From: Tetrapyrgos nigripes
Taxonomy: Eukaryota > Basidiomycota > Agaricomycetes > Agaricales > Campanellaceae
Length of the DNA: 64,000 nt
Direction: 5' to 3'
Assembly (NCBI GenBank): GCA_013368315.1
Contig: JAACJM010000006.1
Span: 310,001 to 374,000 of the forward strand
The stretch's first letter is position 1. Each line of letters starts with the position of its first letter. A model generated the notes under the pieces. The model saw only the letters and a program-made list of their open reading frames with translations, was not told the DNA's origin and searched no databases. This document shows positions 48,873-60,263 of the stretch, piece by piece. A program made the translations under genes and the position numbers.

Positions 48873-49313
48873 TACAGTAAATTCTTTGATATTCAAAGTT
48901 GACAATTGCTAAGACTGACAGTAAGCATTTCAATGCACTTGAGGTGCATGAGAAAAATTTTGAGTGCCTTCAGTGTCACAAGTTCATGGAGAGATTGACT
49001 TGTGAGTCTGTAGGAATATTCTCTTGGAATCCTGTATGGAGATTATCTGTAAAAACATCAGGAAAAGGATTGTGGCTGTGCTTATCCTACTTTTTTCAGA
49101 AAGTTTACACTCTGTGGGCAGTGTTGGAATGCATCAGTATTGTAACTGGCACTCCTGAGGCTGTCTACAGGGTGTCCACAAGGTGTCTGCAAAATGTCCT
49201 CTCAGAAAAATTTGTGGCTGTGCTTCTCCCACTTTTTTTCAAAAAGTTTACATTCTGTTGACAGTGCTGGAATGCATCAGGGTTGTAACTGGCACTCCTG
49301 AGACTGTATACAG

Positions 49314-49390
49314 GGTGTCCACAAGGTGTCCACAAGGTGTCCGCAAGGTGTCCGCAAGGTGTCCGCAAGGTATCCGCAAGGTGTCTACAA
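49314..49390 (+). repeat. Subterminal 11-bp tandem array, GGTGTCCGCAA x7
   Basis: Seven consecutive 11-bp units (GGTGTCCACAA, GGTGTCCGCAA, GGTATCCGCAA, GGTGTCTACAA variants) fill exactly 77 bp. The same word, in CpG or TpG form, marks both element ends and the derivative at 33518-34854. It contains the TIR core TTGCGGACACC in reverse, so it probably repeats the transposase-binding site. Confidence 0.8.
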
Positions 49391-49990
49391 AGTGTTACAA
49401 GTGCAAAACAGGATTACAATCAGTACAACTGATTCTGAAGCTATTACAATGTCTTCTCTTGTACAAACATGCTAAGACATGACCCCAATACCATCAGTTG
49501 TTTAATATTCAAAGTTGACAGGTCCAAATGTTAAAATTATGGTGAGTACAGATTACCTTGGAGTTATTATAATGTATATCTTCCAGAAACATGCTATGAC
49601 CTGTCTCTTATACCACTAACTAGTTGATATTCAAAGTTGACAAGTGCAGATGCTGGCAGTCAGCTTCTCAAAGCACTTGAGATTTGTGAAAAACATTTTG
49701 AGTGTCTTCAGCATTGCAATTTCACAATGATATTTGACTCATGAGGATGTATGAATCTTCTCTTAGCACTCTTTAGAGAAATTATCTGTGGAAACATATC
49801 AAAAAAAAAAAATTGTGGCTGTGCTTATCCCACTTTTTGAAGATTTTTACACTCTGTGGACAAGACCTTGAAAGTGTCTCTGAGGCAAGATATACACTTG
49901 ACACAGGAGGTACAGTCTCATACAGTATCTACAATCCTATCTACAGGGTGTCCGCAACCCTTCAAGGTGTCCGCAAATTTACCAGTACCG

Positions 49991-49999
49991 GTGTTTTTA
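49991..49999. repeat. Target-site duplication, right copy (GTGTTTTTA)
   Basis: Exact repeat of 39018-39026, directly after the MULE right end at 49990. Confidence 0.85.
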
Positions 50000-50759
50000 T
50001 GGGTATACTTTGTCAACGACGTCTCGCATTCCACGCGACATAACGGCCTCGGAAACTGCGCGACGAGCAAACATCATAGCCCTCTAGTTTCTTTGGCCTG
50101 TGCGATCATAATGGTTATGTGTGAATGCCATCTCCATTCTCCGTTTCTTGACTCCGACAGATGTTTTTGTGGTTGTCTTTCTTCCAGAAAATCCCTCTAG
50201 ACGGTAGGCTTCCACCTATACGCGTACGGCTGGCGCCTCGTCTACAACCAATCTCTTGTTCATCTTCAACGGCTCCGAGACTGTGGGATGAGCGCTACTC
50301 CTCAAATCATATCTTACGAAAACAGCCCAGTCTCGGTTACAGAACCAAGGAAACCGACGGAGTTGATAATCCATTGTGGGTGATGGCAATATCATGGAAA
50401 CATTGATTTTGTGCCGCTTCCTCATTCCATCCCGACATCCATCTTCTATGATTAGTGATTTCTGGGTCGTCGCGCGCATGAGGGCTGAATCTGATGCCAT
50501 TGTATATGGCCATAGCTATTTAGGAGTGGTCGTCGAATACGACTCGCATAGAAGAAGCAGTGAACAACAGGATCAAGATGGATGGTTGATGGATGGGTTG
50601 TTCGTCGCTGCAGTAAATATCGCACCAAGTTAAGACTGGCGTCTATATTTCCAGTACATCAGCGTCCCGCGACCACACCCTCTCCCCTTCCTTGTTCGCT
50701 TCCCATTCTCCTTCAATTTCATTTCCTTCCTGAAACATCATTCGTCCAGGACTTTAACG
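50000..50759 (+). promoter_or_regulatory. Upstream region of membrane-protein gene copy 1
   Basis: Bases about 50500-50760 are repeated upstream of copy 3 (about 62485-62706), including GAAGAAGCAGTGAACAAC, GTTCGTCGCTGCAGTA and AAGTTAAGAC. Conservation of about 250 bp before both start codons suggests that the duplicated unit includes its promoter. Bases 50000-50500 show no supported gene. Confidence 0.5.
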
Positions 50760-52571
50760 ATGGCCCTGTAAGTAATCCCTGTTCATTCATTCTTCGAATT
50801 CGTGTTTCGAGTCTCACCCTTATATGCCGCTGGCTTCAGCCTACAATTCGTAACTTTGCTCAGCGTCCTACCTCTCTTTACCCGCTCGTTGGAAATCCAC
50901 GTGAACCTGCTATTTCCATCCATCACGCCTGGAGCACAAATCCCCATAACATGGCAGCGAGATACGAGTGGTCCTCACCAAGATCCTTCGAATTGGGAAC
51001 TGAAGGTCGTGCTAGACGGCGCCGACACAGGCCCTCTCATCAGCGTCCCAGACGCTGGCGCACCGGCTGGATCGATGACGTTGACAATACCTCCATTTGC
51101 GACTCCAGGGTAAGGACTACTTTCTTCATTCCTTTCTTCATTTTTGATGGAGTTTATTCCCTAGACGGCCCATACAGCTCATAGCAATCGATGACCAACA
51201 GTGAGTCCTAGACGCTCCGATAGATGTATACATAGTACATATTTGTATACTGACTCCACCGACTTTCAATACTGTCAGGGGTTCTACGTTTGCGACCTTT
51301 CCAAAAGATCCCGTTACTGTGCAACCCGCTTCAAGTCAAGGCACAGAGACTGGATCGTAAGTGCTCGGACTCTAGACTTCCCCTTTCCTTGCTGAAACTC
51401 GCATGTTAAAGAGAAACCTCGACCACGATTGCAGCATCTACCACTGGCGGACGAGGAGGAGGAGAATCTAATTCGTACGTCTCCTGGTTGCTAATTTTCA
51501 TCCGAATGACGTTAATGGTTTTCCGTGTACAGTCCGAACTTTCCCCCGTGAGTAAGTCTACAACACAACCCGACTTCGGTTTGATTTACGCTGTAGCGTG
51601 TAGATCCATGCACAGTGGAGAAAACGGTTCAGGACCTGTAACTGACAGTTCTCTGTCTGTTCTCCCAACAAGGTGAGGTCGAGTTATAGTTTGTGATGTG
51701 TAGGATATGGTACATTCATTCTACCAGGACATCTGATATCTCAACCACACCAGCTGCTACGGGAGATTCTGGAGTTGATGCTTCCCCTCCCATTGCACCT
51801 CCCATTGCAACGACGACATCACCAAATGATACAGCGTCAAGTTTCAATGGTCACCACACCAATAGAACAGCAATTATCGCTGGAAGCGCGGTCGGAGGAC
51901 TCGCCTTGTTCCTTCTCTTGACTTTCATCTATTGTTTCTGGCGACGACGCCAGACTAAACGGCAATTCCTGACTGATAATACCGGCTCTCGCCCTTCCGT
52001 TACGCCTCGGCCTTCTGACTTACAACCTGGTAATGACCTTTTGCCAGTTATCCGCGAACCCTTTCCCGGAGAAAGAGAATCTATGCTTCCTTCTCATTTG
52101 CCTGCCAACATCTCCCTTATGGATCGAACGACAGGGTTATTCACGAGGCTGCCATGGAATCAACCTCCCAGCAGTTTGGAACAACCTCATCCATACGATT
52201 TGAAGCCAGAGGATTTCGAGCTTCCTCCAAGCACACAAGGCCAAAATGTCCTTCCTTCCAGTGAGATCAAGGTCCAGCCTCCATCATCTACACCCACGCG
52301 CCCTCGCTCTCGTTCCGAATCTTCCATAATCATTTGTTCTCCCACCCCGACAGAGTCAAATTCAAATTCTACATCACGCCAGCTTCGGCTCCAAGAAGAA
52401 GCAGATCAAATGCGTGCACGTCTCTCTGCTCTTGCTCGAGACGCTGCTCTTTCTGAGGTTCATGAGGATATGCGTCGTATGAGGGACCATATTGAGAGGT
52501 TGGAAATGCTGGTCACGTCTAATTGGGCCAGAGGACTTACGGATGAGCCACCGCCTATGTATCGTGCTTGA
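50760..52571 (+). CDS. Secreted type I membrane protein, Kre9/Knh1-like domain (copy 1)
   Basis: Eight exons: 50760-50767, 50840-51109, 51165-51200, 51279-51358, 51412-51474, 51534-51549, 51616-51672 and 51728-52571. They join into 1,374 nt, an uninterrupted 457-residue protein. It starts with a signal peptide (MALLQFVTLLSVLPLF). A beta-sandwich-like domain follows to about residue 105, with ITPGAQIPITWQ, DPSNWELKVV and SMTLTIPPFATPG, the pattern of fungal Kre9/Knh1-like N-terminal domains. Next comes a Ser/Thr/Pro stalk built from small exons, one TM helix at about residues 225-247 (IIAGSAVGGLALFLLL, then RRR), a cytosolic tail with PFPGERESML and NISLMDRTTGLFTRLPW, and a coiled coil near residues 393-440, ending DEPPPMYRA. 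It is probably a cell-surface or wall-contacting protein; function unknown. Two paralogs lie downstream on the same strand. Confidence 0.85.
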
Positions 52572-53569
52572 TTATTGGACCTGATTAGATTAATTTGAGA
52601 CTACTGTATCATTTCGACCACAAGTTTAGAAACGTATACCACGGGCCTTCTGAACTGGGTCCAATTCTAGCTTTGTAACGTGTAACGAAGGTCTCTGAAC
52701 CACATCCGTAACGTTCTTATTCCCAAAAGAAATCGTTCGGCGGCAGCAGGCCATAATAACCACGGCACCCGTGGACCTACGGTCGAAACGATACAGTAAT
52801 TTTGCTGGTAGATGCCCTTCTGCTGGACATTGAAAAGCCTGGGCACTAGATATAGGGAGGTATGTAATCTTCAGTACCTATATAGTAATTTACGACTCGG
52901 ATACTCCTGCGTGAACTGAGACCGAAAGACGTCGAGCTCTATCAACCCCAATACGCCGACGTCATGCCCTACTATTTCAAGTCCAGTGAGGATCGACCAT
53001 GGATCCAGATGGGAGGAGACTGGAAATCCACGTCTCCCATGAGTCCACCGGGATTTTGTCGTTTCCCATGACAGAGATGGGTAGATATGGCGATTCATGG
53101 ATAAATACCATCTACATAGTACAGTCCGTATCGTTCAGCAGTCCTATGCAATTCCATTTATTCCCATCTACTCCCATGTCCAGCCGTCTACTCACATCCT
53201 GAGCCGCTGGACCCCATCTATGATCTCACCCGGCAGGGTCACATTTGCTTCCTACCATACCTGTCACTGTATATCGTCAGAACAGAAAGGTCGATTAGAC
53301 AGGTGAACACAACATATGCATATGGGTTTATTGGTGTCATAATAAGCCCCCCCCCCCCCCGAGCTCGCATACCTGGAGAAGCACGCCCAAAAACATCCTG
53401 AAATGCGATGCCAAGTCATCGATGCTCTCCGTTGCTCTCCACTGTCCTCAAACCCTGCCCAAGTCTGCCAAAACGCGCGACGTACACTTTAAAAACGCGA
53501 ATAAGGGGGGGGGAGAAGGGATACTGATGAAGGAAAGGCACGACATACGATTTTCATTTCTGGGAGATG
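52572..53569. other. Downstream flank of copy 1, with a poly-C run
   Basis: Bases 52572-52860 are repeated downstream of copy 2, in two pieces: 56365-56552 and 61906-61998. This repeated 3' flank contains CACCCGTGG (about 52767-52775), the uninterrupted counterpart of the target of the 5.3-kb element at 56553. A run of about 15 C lies at 53347-53361. No gene is supported in 52861-53569. Confidence 0.5.
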
Positions 53570-54201
53570 ACGTTGATGACATCAGAGACATCGGGGGTCA
53601 CTCGGACGATTTCAGTGTGCCGAAAACGGCCCAGTCCGACTCTCTGGCTCTCTTCTCTCAACTCCTTCTCGTTACTAAGAAGTTACTCCACTTCAAACAC
53701 CTCAATTCTGATGACAACTCATGGGCTCTATTCCGCCAAGGAGCTCCATCAACCTGAGCACGAACGACGCTTTGGACCTTGATTGGCTCATGTTTCTGCT
53801 GGGATTCCGTTTTGCGCTGTGATAAGCTGGCTAAATGGAGGAGCAGCTGAGGGATGTTACATTGTATGATTGTATGATTGTATAGGTGCGTGTTATGATA
53901 AGGGCTCGGGGTTCCAAACATTGCTTGCGCTATTGCTAATCTTTGGGTATCCTAGGTTGACGTACATCAGACACTTCTTTGGCACTCTTCCTCCTTCTTT
54001 GCGTCCCCCTTTTCTCCTTCTTTTGCCTATCGGATGTGCTTTTCTTTATCTACATCTCAAGCTTCGGCGAAACATTTGCTATCCAAGTGAGATATCGCCT
54101 GCGCCATGCTTTCCGAATTTTCAGCAAATATTGGGTAATTTGGCCGGGTGAAGACATGATACATGATATATGCGTGCGTATTGGTGTTTTTATGGGTATG
54201 C
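53570..54201 (+). repeat. Dispersed repeat R1, copy d (empty-site copy)
   Basis: It is colinear with R1 copy c. Here TTGGTGTTTTTATGGGTATG runs uninterrupted (54181-54200), so it is the related empty site for the MULE inserted at 39027. Bases 54202-54740 have no supported gene and probably include the promoter of copy 2. Confidence 0.75.
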
Positions 54202-54740
54202 TCTGACTCATTTTTTCATCTTCGGTTCTTCGATTTCCTCATGTTAATGATCTCGTCCTCATCCATAATGTCATGCTGATCGTTCGCTTTTCTTATCCTT
54301 CCACCGAAATATAGTGATCATTAAAAAGACTCGAATGAGTCATAACCTAGTAGGGATTGCTATACAGGTGCGGTGGCGACACTGTTCTATGCAATTAGAA
54401 ATAGAAGGTCTTTCATAACCCTTCGCGCAAGTCCGTTGCGCTAAGCAGTTGATTGATTAATTATCATTCTATCCCGCTCATCTCGTTTCCAATAACGTGA
54501 GCATCGATACCAACAACAATGTGAATCGCGCAACGACGTCGACGGGATCATCGAGACGGGAAGAAGTATGATAGATGCAAGAGATCAGTACTGGATAGCC
54601 CATCCGCAGCTCAAGTATGTTTAGAGTGCTTATACTTATCTGAGGTGTATCTGCTTAGCGTCCACTTTTATCCCCAACCTCCCTCAGCATATTCTCTCTC
54701 CCAAGGTCGACGTAGTTTGGTTACTTGAAGAAGTTGTAGA

Positions 54741-56364
54741 ATGATTTTGAGAATGATATAGTAAGTACCAGATATTCCTTCGCATCTGTATCGGTCTCAT
54801 CCTATTACTCGTTATACCTATCTCTATGTCGCAGTACATCAGTGATAGCGGTTCTCTTTCTGGTCCAGATCGTGCACTCCCTCGATGTCCAATTTGCTTC
54901 CCTTCCAGAAACTATCACTCCTGGGGCAGCAGTCGTCATTAACTGGAAAGATTCCGGCACCCCTGAATGGGAGCTCGAATTCTTGCAGAATAACCCAAGC
55001 AATAGTGCCGCAAATCCCGTAGCTTTGCTCAAGAATCCCAGTGGAGCGATAACGCTTACAGTACCTACCAATGCGAGTCCTGGGTAATTTGCTGTGTATA
55101 TTCACGCTTTTCCAAACTAATGGACTGAATTGATTGTTTGCTGATAATAAGAACTCTGCAGCTAGTAGCTGTAGCTTTAGGGAGGTGAGTTGTTCATGGG
55201 ATTTGGGTTTTTCGCGAGTACATGAACTTGTCACGATGTCGTTACCCATATAACAGTGCTTTGACTACCGTTACCGCCTCTCCAGATCCCCTCGTTGTAC
55301 AATCTGCCTCAAGCACTCCCGCACCACCTAACACAGAGGCTCTGTAAGTCGGAAGATTACTTTCTCAGATCCCATTCATCGTCAAAGCTAATACACTTAT
55401 TTCCAAAAGTTTTTCATCAACTTTTACTCCGGATGGCAATGATTCTAGTATTAGCAACACTTCCCCCGTGTGAGTTATACCCGATGGGGTGATTGAAGTC
55501 AAACGCTGATACTTTTATCGTATAATCAGTCCGTCCGTAACGAGCACCTCTGTAGACGGGGCAGATTTCGCCGGTTCGTCAAATATCATTTTCTTGAATG
55601 TCATCTCAGCTAATACGCATACAGGCAAGAGAACACGACTAAGCGTGGTGTTACCCTCAGTCATTGGCGCTGTTTTGGTGTCTCCCGTCCTCTGCTTCGT
55701 TCTCTGGCGATATGTTCGCAAACGACGATCAAAAGAAGACAGTGGCATACCGATTGCAATCATAGATAATACCGGCTCTCGCTCTTCCTTTACACAGCCT
55801 CGGCCTTACGACTTAAAACCTGAGTTCTCTAGTAATAACCTTTTGCCAGTTATCCGACAACCTTTTCCCGGAGAAAGAGAATCTATGCGTCCTTTTCATT
55901 TGCCTGCCAACATCTCACTCATGGATCGAACGGCTGGTCTATTCACGAGGCTGCCATGGAATCAACCTCCCAGCAGTTTGGAACGACCTCATCCGTACGA
56001 GTTGAAGCCAGAGGATTTCGGGCCGATTCCAAGCAGACAAAGGCAAAGCGTCCTTTCTTTCGTCGAGACCAATGTCCAGGCGTCATCATCTACTCTTACG
56101 CACTTTCGCTCTCGTTCCGAATCCTCTATACTCATTCGTTCTCCCACTGCCCAGTCAAATTCGACATCACGCCAGCTTCGGCTCCAAGAAGAAGCAGATC
56201 AAATGCGTGCACGTCTCTCTGCTCTTGCTAGAGACGCTGCTCGCTCTGAGGTTCAGGAGGATATGCATCGTATGAGGGACCATATTGAGAGGCTGGAAAC
56301 GTTGGTGATGTCTAATTGGGCTAGAGGACTTACGGATGAACCACCGCCTATGTATCGTGCTTGA
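54741..56364 (+). CDS. Secreted type I membrane protein, Kre9/Knh1-like domain (copy 2)
   Basis: Seven exons: 54741-54760, 54835-55083, 55152-55184, 55257-55343, 55410-55469, 55530-55573 and 55625-56364. They total 1,233 nt, a complete 410-residue protein. It has a signal peptide (around VIAVLFLVQIVHS), then LPETITPGAAVVINW, TPEWELEFLQ and AITLTVPTNASPG, a Ser/Thr-rich stalk, a TM helix at about residues 170-192 (VVLPSVIGAVLVSPVLCFVL then RKRR) and a cytosolic tail nearly identical to copy 1 (LTDEPPPMYRA end). The outer half has diverged much more from copy 1 than the cytosolic half. One splice donor (GTTCGT at 55574) is unusual but is the only one that keeps the frame. Likely role as for copy 1. 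Confidence 0.85.
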
Positions 56365-56754
56365 TTATTGGACCTGATTAGATTAATTTGAGACTACTGT
56401 ATCATTTCGATCACAAGCTTAGAAACTTATACCACGGGCTTTCTGAACTGGGTCTCATTCTAGCTTTGTAACTAACGAAGGTCTCTGAACCACATCCGTA
56501 ACGTTCTTATTCCCAAAAAATCGTTCAGCGGCGGCAGGCCCAGCACCCATGGCGGTAGAATGAAATTTGCGTTTACACCTCGCGTTTACCTTGCGTCTCA
56601 CAGTAAACGCGTGCGTCTACATACCGTGCGTTTACACTGTGTACGGCACCTAGATTTTTGCGTCCAGGTGCGTCCACCATGTGCGTCCAGCAGAGTCCGT
56701 GCATCCAGTCAATCTGTCCAGTGGGTCCAGTGGCTGTGTTAATCCTAATTTTAT

Positions 56755-56859
56755 CGTGGTTAAAGATTTATGTTTAATGTAGTCTAATCGTGCAGTGGAA
56801 CGACGATGGATCGGAATGGACTCCGAGTTTCATTTCCGGCAGTTTTGGGAGGAGCGTAT
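56755..56859 (+). repeat. Split direct repeat A1
   Basis: Identical over 105 bp to 60012-60116 (A2), from CGTGGTTAAAG to GGAGCGTAT. A reverse-complement copy of its last 80 bp is at 57119-57199. Confidence 0.8.
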
Positions 56860-57390
56860 GCGAAAGATAATCGTTCGAATGGAGAAAGGAGTGTGAGAGG
56901 GAATTGGATGAGAGGACAACGATGGTTGAATGGAGTGAAAACGTGTGTTGAGCGGAAGTCAAGAGAAAGTGATAAAGAAAAAAGACAAGAAAGTATGAAA
57001 AATGATCCGAGCGTCCTCGGAGTAAGAAACGACGAGAGTGAGGACGTTTAACCTCGCTGCTTGTAGTTATATCGTCGTATGAAACAAGTAGCACAGTCTG
57101 ATCATTGAAACGTAATATGATACGCTCCTCCCAAAACTGCCGGAAATGAAACTCGGAGTCCATTCCGATCCATCGTCGTTCCACTGCACGATTAGACTAC
57201 ACGTCGTTTCTTACTCCGAGGACGCTCGGATCATTTTTCATACTTTCTTGTCTTTTTTCTTTATCACTTTCTCTTGACTTCCGCTCAACACACGTTTTCA
57301 CTCCATTCAACCATCGTTGTCCTCTCATCCAATTCCCTCTCACACTCCTTTCTCCATTCGAACGATTATCTTTCGCATCCTTACTGCTAC
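56860..57390. repeat. Inverted duplication of the retroelement leader
   Basis: Bases 56860-57035 are the reverse complement of about 57203-57377, and 56780-56859 of 57119-57199. Compared with the undisturbed order at A2 (60012-60263), the leader has been copied, inverted and joined to itself. The right arm runs directly into the ATG at 57392. Confidence 0.75.
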
Positions 57391-57391
57391 C

Positions 57392-59419
57392 ATGCGCAAC
57401 ACTCGCCATCGTCCCCGCCTTGGCAAAAATGAACGCGGGAGGACTCGCTCACTCATACTTCCTTCAGATACTTCCTTATCTCGCAAATCCCCTAGGAGAC
57501 GACGAGCTCTACGAAGATTCATTAAATCGGGAGTTAATCAACCGATGCAGGAGGTCGAAGAGCAGGGCAGTGCTGACGGTTTAGAAGTTACTGATGGGGA
57601 TGCAGTATTGGGACTACGTCCTAAGTATGCAAGGGAATTCCTATGGGATTCAGATGAGTATTCTATTCCCATCTCATCTGCGAAGGCTACCGAATTCCTG
57701 CCTCCTGTTCCTAGACCACCTATTCACGAGTTCAACAACAAGATCGCTTGGTCAACGATTCGATCCTACCCTCACTTATTCCGCATCACTACTCCTATCC
57801 TCGTTGAAAAGTTTCAATTTCTCCTTTCCTCCCATCCTAATCGATTGTTCGTCTCCTCTATTTGTTGGGCCTTGTGACATGGGTTTTGGCCCTGGTTACA
57901 GACCGATCCGAAGAACACCCCCGTTACCGTCGACAATTCCTTTCGCCCACTCAAAGACAACTCCCACATTCAATTTGTGCGTGAGCAACGCAATACAGAA
58001 ATAGCTCTTGGTCGCTTTTCCCCTTCATTTGGCTCCAGTCTTCTTCCAGGAATGACAGCCGTGCCAATCAGTGTTGTTCCTAAGCCACACTCTTCGAAAT
58101 TTCGTTTAGTCGTCGACCACACCGCCGGATCATTTTCCCCTAACTCCATGATCGCTAAATCCGATGCTAAAGTGCAACTCGATACCCTCAGACACTTAGG
58201 GAAGGCTGTCATTAATGCTCGAAAGATCCATGGGCCTGACGTACGTTTCGTTGCGATCAAATCTGACGTATCCCAGGCATATCGACGATTGCCGCTCCAT
58301 CCGCTGGCCCAGTTACATCAGATCATCACCATAGACGGACTACGGCACGTTGACCATTGCAACAACTTTGGGAATAGAGCTGTGGGTCGTGTCTGGTGTA
58401 ATTTCTTTGCTCTCGTTATCTGGATAGCAACTTTCATCTGGTTCCTCCCCGACATTTTCCACTATGTTGACGACTGCTTCTCTTGGGAACTAGAGTCAAA
58501 TATGCTCTGGTACGAACCTTACAAAAAATTCTACCCCACAAAGCAAACTCGCCTCCTCATGCTCTTTGATTATCTTGGCATACCTCACGAGGAAGCAAAA
58601 CAAGAGTGGGGTCCTTCTCTCATCATCATTGGTTTCTCTTTCGACCCAAATGCCATGTCCATCACCCTCCCTCTTTCCTCTTGTCTGGATCTTGTTGCAG
58701 CCCTTCGGAACTTTGCACAGAAAGGTTCATGACGACCTCTACGTGACTTTGACCGCCTTGCTGGTTGGAGTCAATGGTCATTCAACGTTGCACCCCTACT
58801 GCGTCCCGGGCTCTTTGTCATGTACGACAAAATGGCTGGGAAAACTGAGCCATTTCAGCTGATATGGGTTAGCGTGGCGCTGTGTCGAGAGCTTCTTTGG
58901 ATGGCAGAACGTCTTGAGGCTTCAGATGGAGTTCTACTCCTAGGTTCACTTGAGTGGTCGAGATCAGAGGCTGATTTAGTGCTATATACAGATGCGTCGG
59001 CAACTGGAATGGGTATCTGGTGCCCAAGCCTTCTTCACGCATCTCACTGCCCAATTGACACACCTGATCCAACTCGAATATGCTTCTACAAGGCTTTGGC
59101 AGTTGTTTCTGCCTTATCATTTGCTGCGTCTTTCAATTGCTTTCATCATGTCATTATCTTCACTGACAATTCCAACACTGTCAGCATGTTTAACTCCCTT
59201 CATGCAAAACCAGACTACAACCCTCTCCTTATCACTGCCATGAACATTCTTCTTGACACCAACATGCAGCTCCGTGTTCTTCATATCCCTGGAAGCAGCA
59301 ATGTCGTTGCTGACGCTATTTCCCGCAGCAAGTTCGAGGTTGTCAGGTCCGAAGCACCCAAAGCTACTCTCCACAGCTTCACTCCTCCAGAGCTATCCTC
59401 TGGTTCCAACTCCATTTAA
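57392..59419 (+). pseudogene. RT-RNase H protein of the YR-type retroelement
   Basis: One frame of 676 codons, ATG 57392 to TAA 59419, interrupted by TGA at 57875-57877 (CWAL*HGFWPW) and 58730-58732 (QKGS*RPLRDF). In both places relatives would be expected to carry Arg, so CGA to TGA changes are likely. RT motifs: LLPGMTAVPI, FRLVVDHTAGSFSPNSMI, KSDVSQAYRRLPLHP, NFGNRAVGR and the catalytic YVDD (58463-58474, about residue 358). RNase H follows at about residues 530-645: LYTDASATGMG, FTDNSNT, NVVADAISR. The protein would copy the element RNA into DNA. The frame is otherwise clean, so the copy is recently inactivated. Confidence 0.85.
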
Positions 59420-59868
59420 CTTGTGTGTTCTTCTTTTATTCTGTTTTTATCTTCTCTCTGTCTTCAATTTTTTCTTCTGCTTCTTTTGTTTATTCTGTTT
59501 ATTCAATCCCCTTGCTCTGTCTATCTTTGACATGATCTTCTGTGTTCTTCTTTTATTCTGTTTTTTATCTTCTCTCTGTCTTTAAATACTTTTTTTTCTG
59601 CTTCCTTTGTTTATTCTGTTTATTCAATCCCCTTGCTCTGTCTATCTTTAACATTATCTTCTGTTTCCTTTATTCATTCCATCCCTTCAAATTAATTTAA
59701 CTCGCTTGTTTTTTTGACTCCTTTCCATCGTCCCTTCTATCCTCATATTAATTCTTTTGTTTGCTTCATATTCCATTTCTCCATGATTTTGATGGCTTTA
59801 TTCTTCATATCTATCTTTCCTTGCCGGTCTAATTACTCTATCCCTCCCTCCCTTCCCATTTCCATTCT

Positions 59869-60010
59869 ACTCCTTTAGCGTCCGTCGTCAAAAATTCCCA
59901 CTCGGGCCCCGTCATGTTTTTTGGCGGGGTCGCGTCTCGGCTAAACCTCTGCGTGAGCAAGTTTGAGTTGTTTGACCCATTCTGGATGGACGAGTGCATC
60001 AAACGATTAG
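59869..60010 (+). repeat. Split direct repeat B1
   Basis: Nearly identical to 60762-60903 (B2), from TAGCGTCCGT to CATCAAACGATTAG. Differences include CATTCTGG versus CATTCCGG. It abuts A2 directly. Confidence 0.75.
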
Positions 60011-60011
60011 T

Positions 60012-60263
60012 CGTGGTTAAAGATTTATGTTTAATGTAGTCTAATCGTGCAGTGGAACGACGATGGATCGGAATGGACTCCGAGTTTCATTTCCGGCAGT
60101 TTTGGGAGGAGCGTATCATATTACGTTTCAATGATCAGACTGTGCTACTTGTTTCATATGACGATATAACTACAAGCAGCGAGGTTAAACGTCCTCACTC
60201 TCGTCATTTCTTACTCCGAGGACACTCGGATCATTTTTCATACTTTCTTGTCTTTTTTCTTTA
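60012..60263 (+). repeat. Split direct repeat A2 with undisturbed leader
   Basis: The first 105 bp equal A1. The following part (to TTTTTTCTTTATCAC) equals the retroelement leader in its original order, then a short unrelated segment leads to B2 at 60762. Confidence 0.75.

Larger units (their letters stand above)
39027..49990 (+). mobile_element. 11-kb Mutator-like element (MULE) with protease-PHD transposase gene
   Basis: The left end reads CGGGTATGAGAAATTTGCGG and the right end, on the minus strand, CGGTACTGGTAAATTTGCGG, sharing the exact 15-mer AAATTTGCGGACACC. The flanking 9-bp duplication (GTGTTTTTA) has the length typical of Mutator transposons. Subterminal arrays of GGTGTCCGCAA (49314-49390, 49945-49980, and inverted at 39040-39080) resemble transposase-binding sites. 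Inside lies one large transposase gene (39897-48681), an inserted 3.1-kb element in its last intron, and a repeat-rich 3' segment. A 1.3-kb deletion derivative of the same family sits at 33518-34854. The gene has two nonsense codons, so this copy is probably non-autonomous now. Confidence 0.9.

Noticed and set aside
49314..49390. Possible CRISPR array
   Set aside because: Units are 11 bp, contiguous and without spacers, in a eukaryotic transposon; it is a minisatellite.
53347..53361. Poly-C run as a structural element (with a G-run at 53506)
   Set aside because: Short homopolymers of this kind are common and often assembly-sensitive; no pairing or repeat context supports a function.
56755..60116. 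A1/A2 repeats as LTRs of a gypsy or copia element
   Set aside because: Repeats are interleaved with B1/B2, RT motifs are of the DIRS-related type, and no integrase or protease is present.
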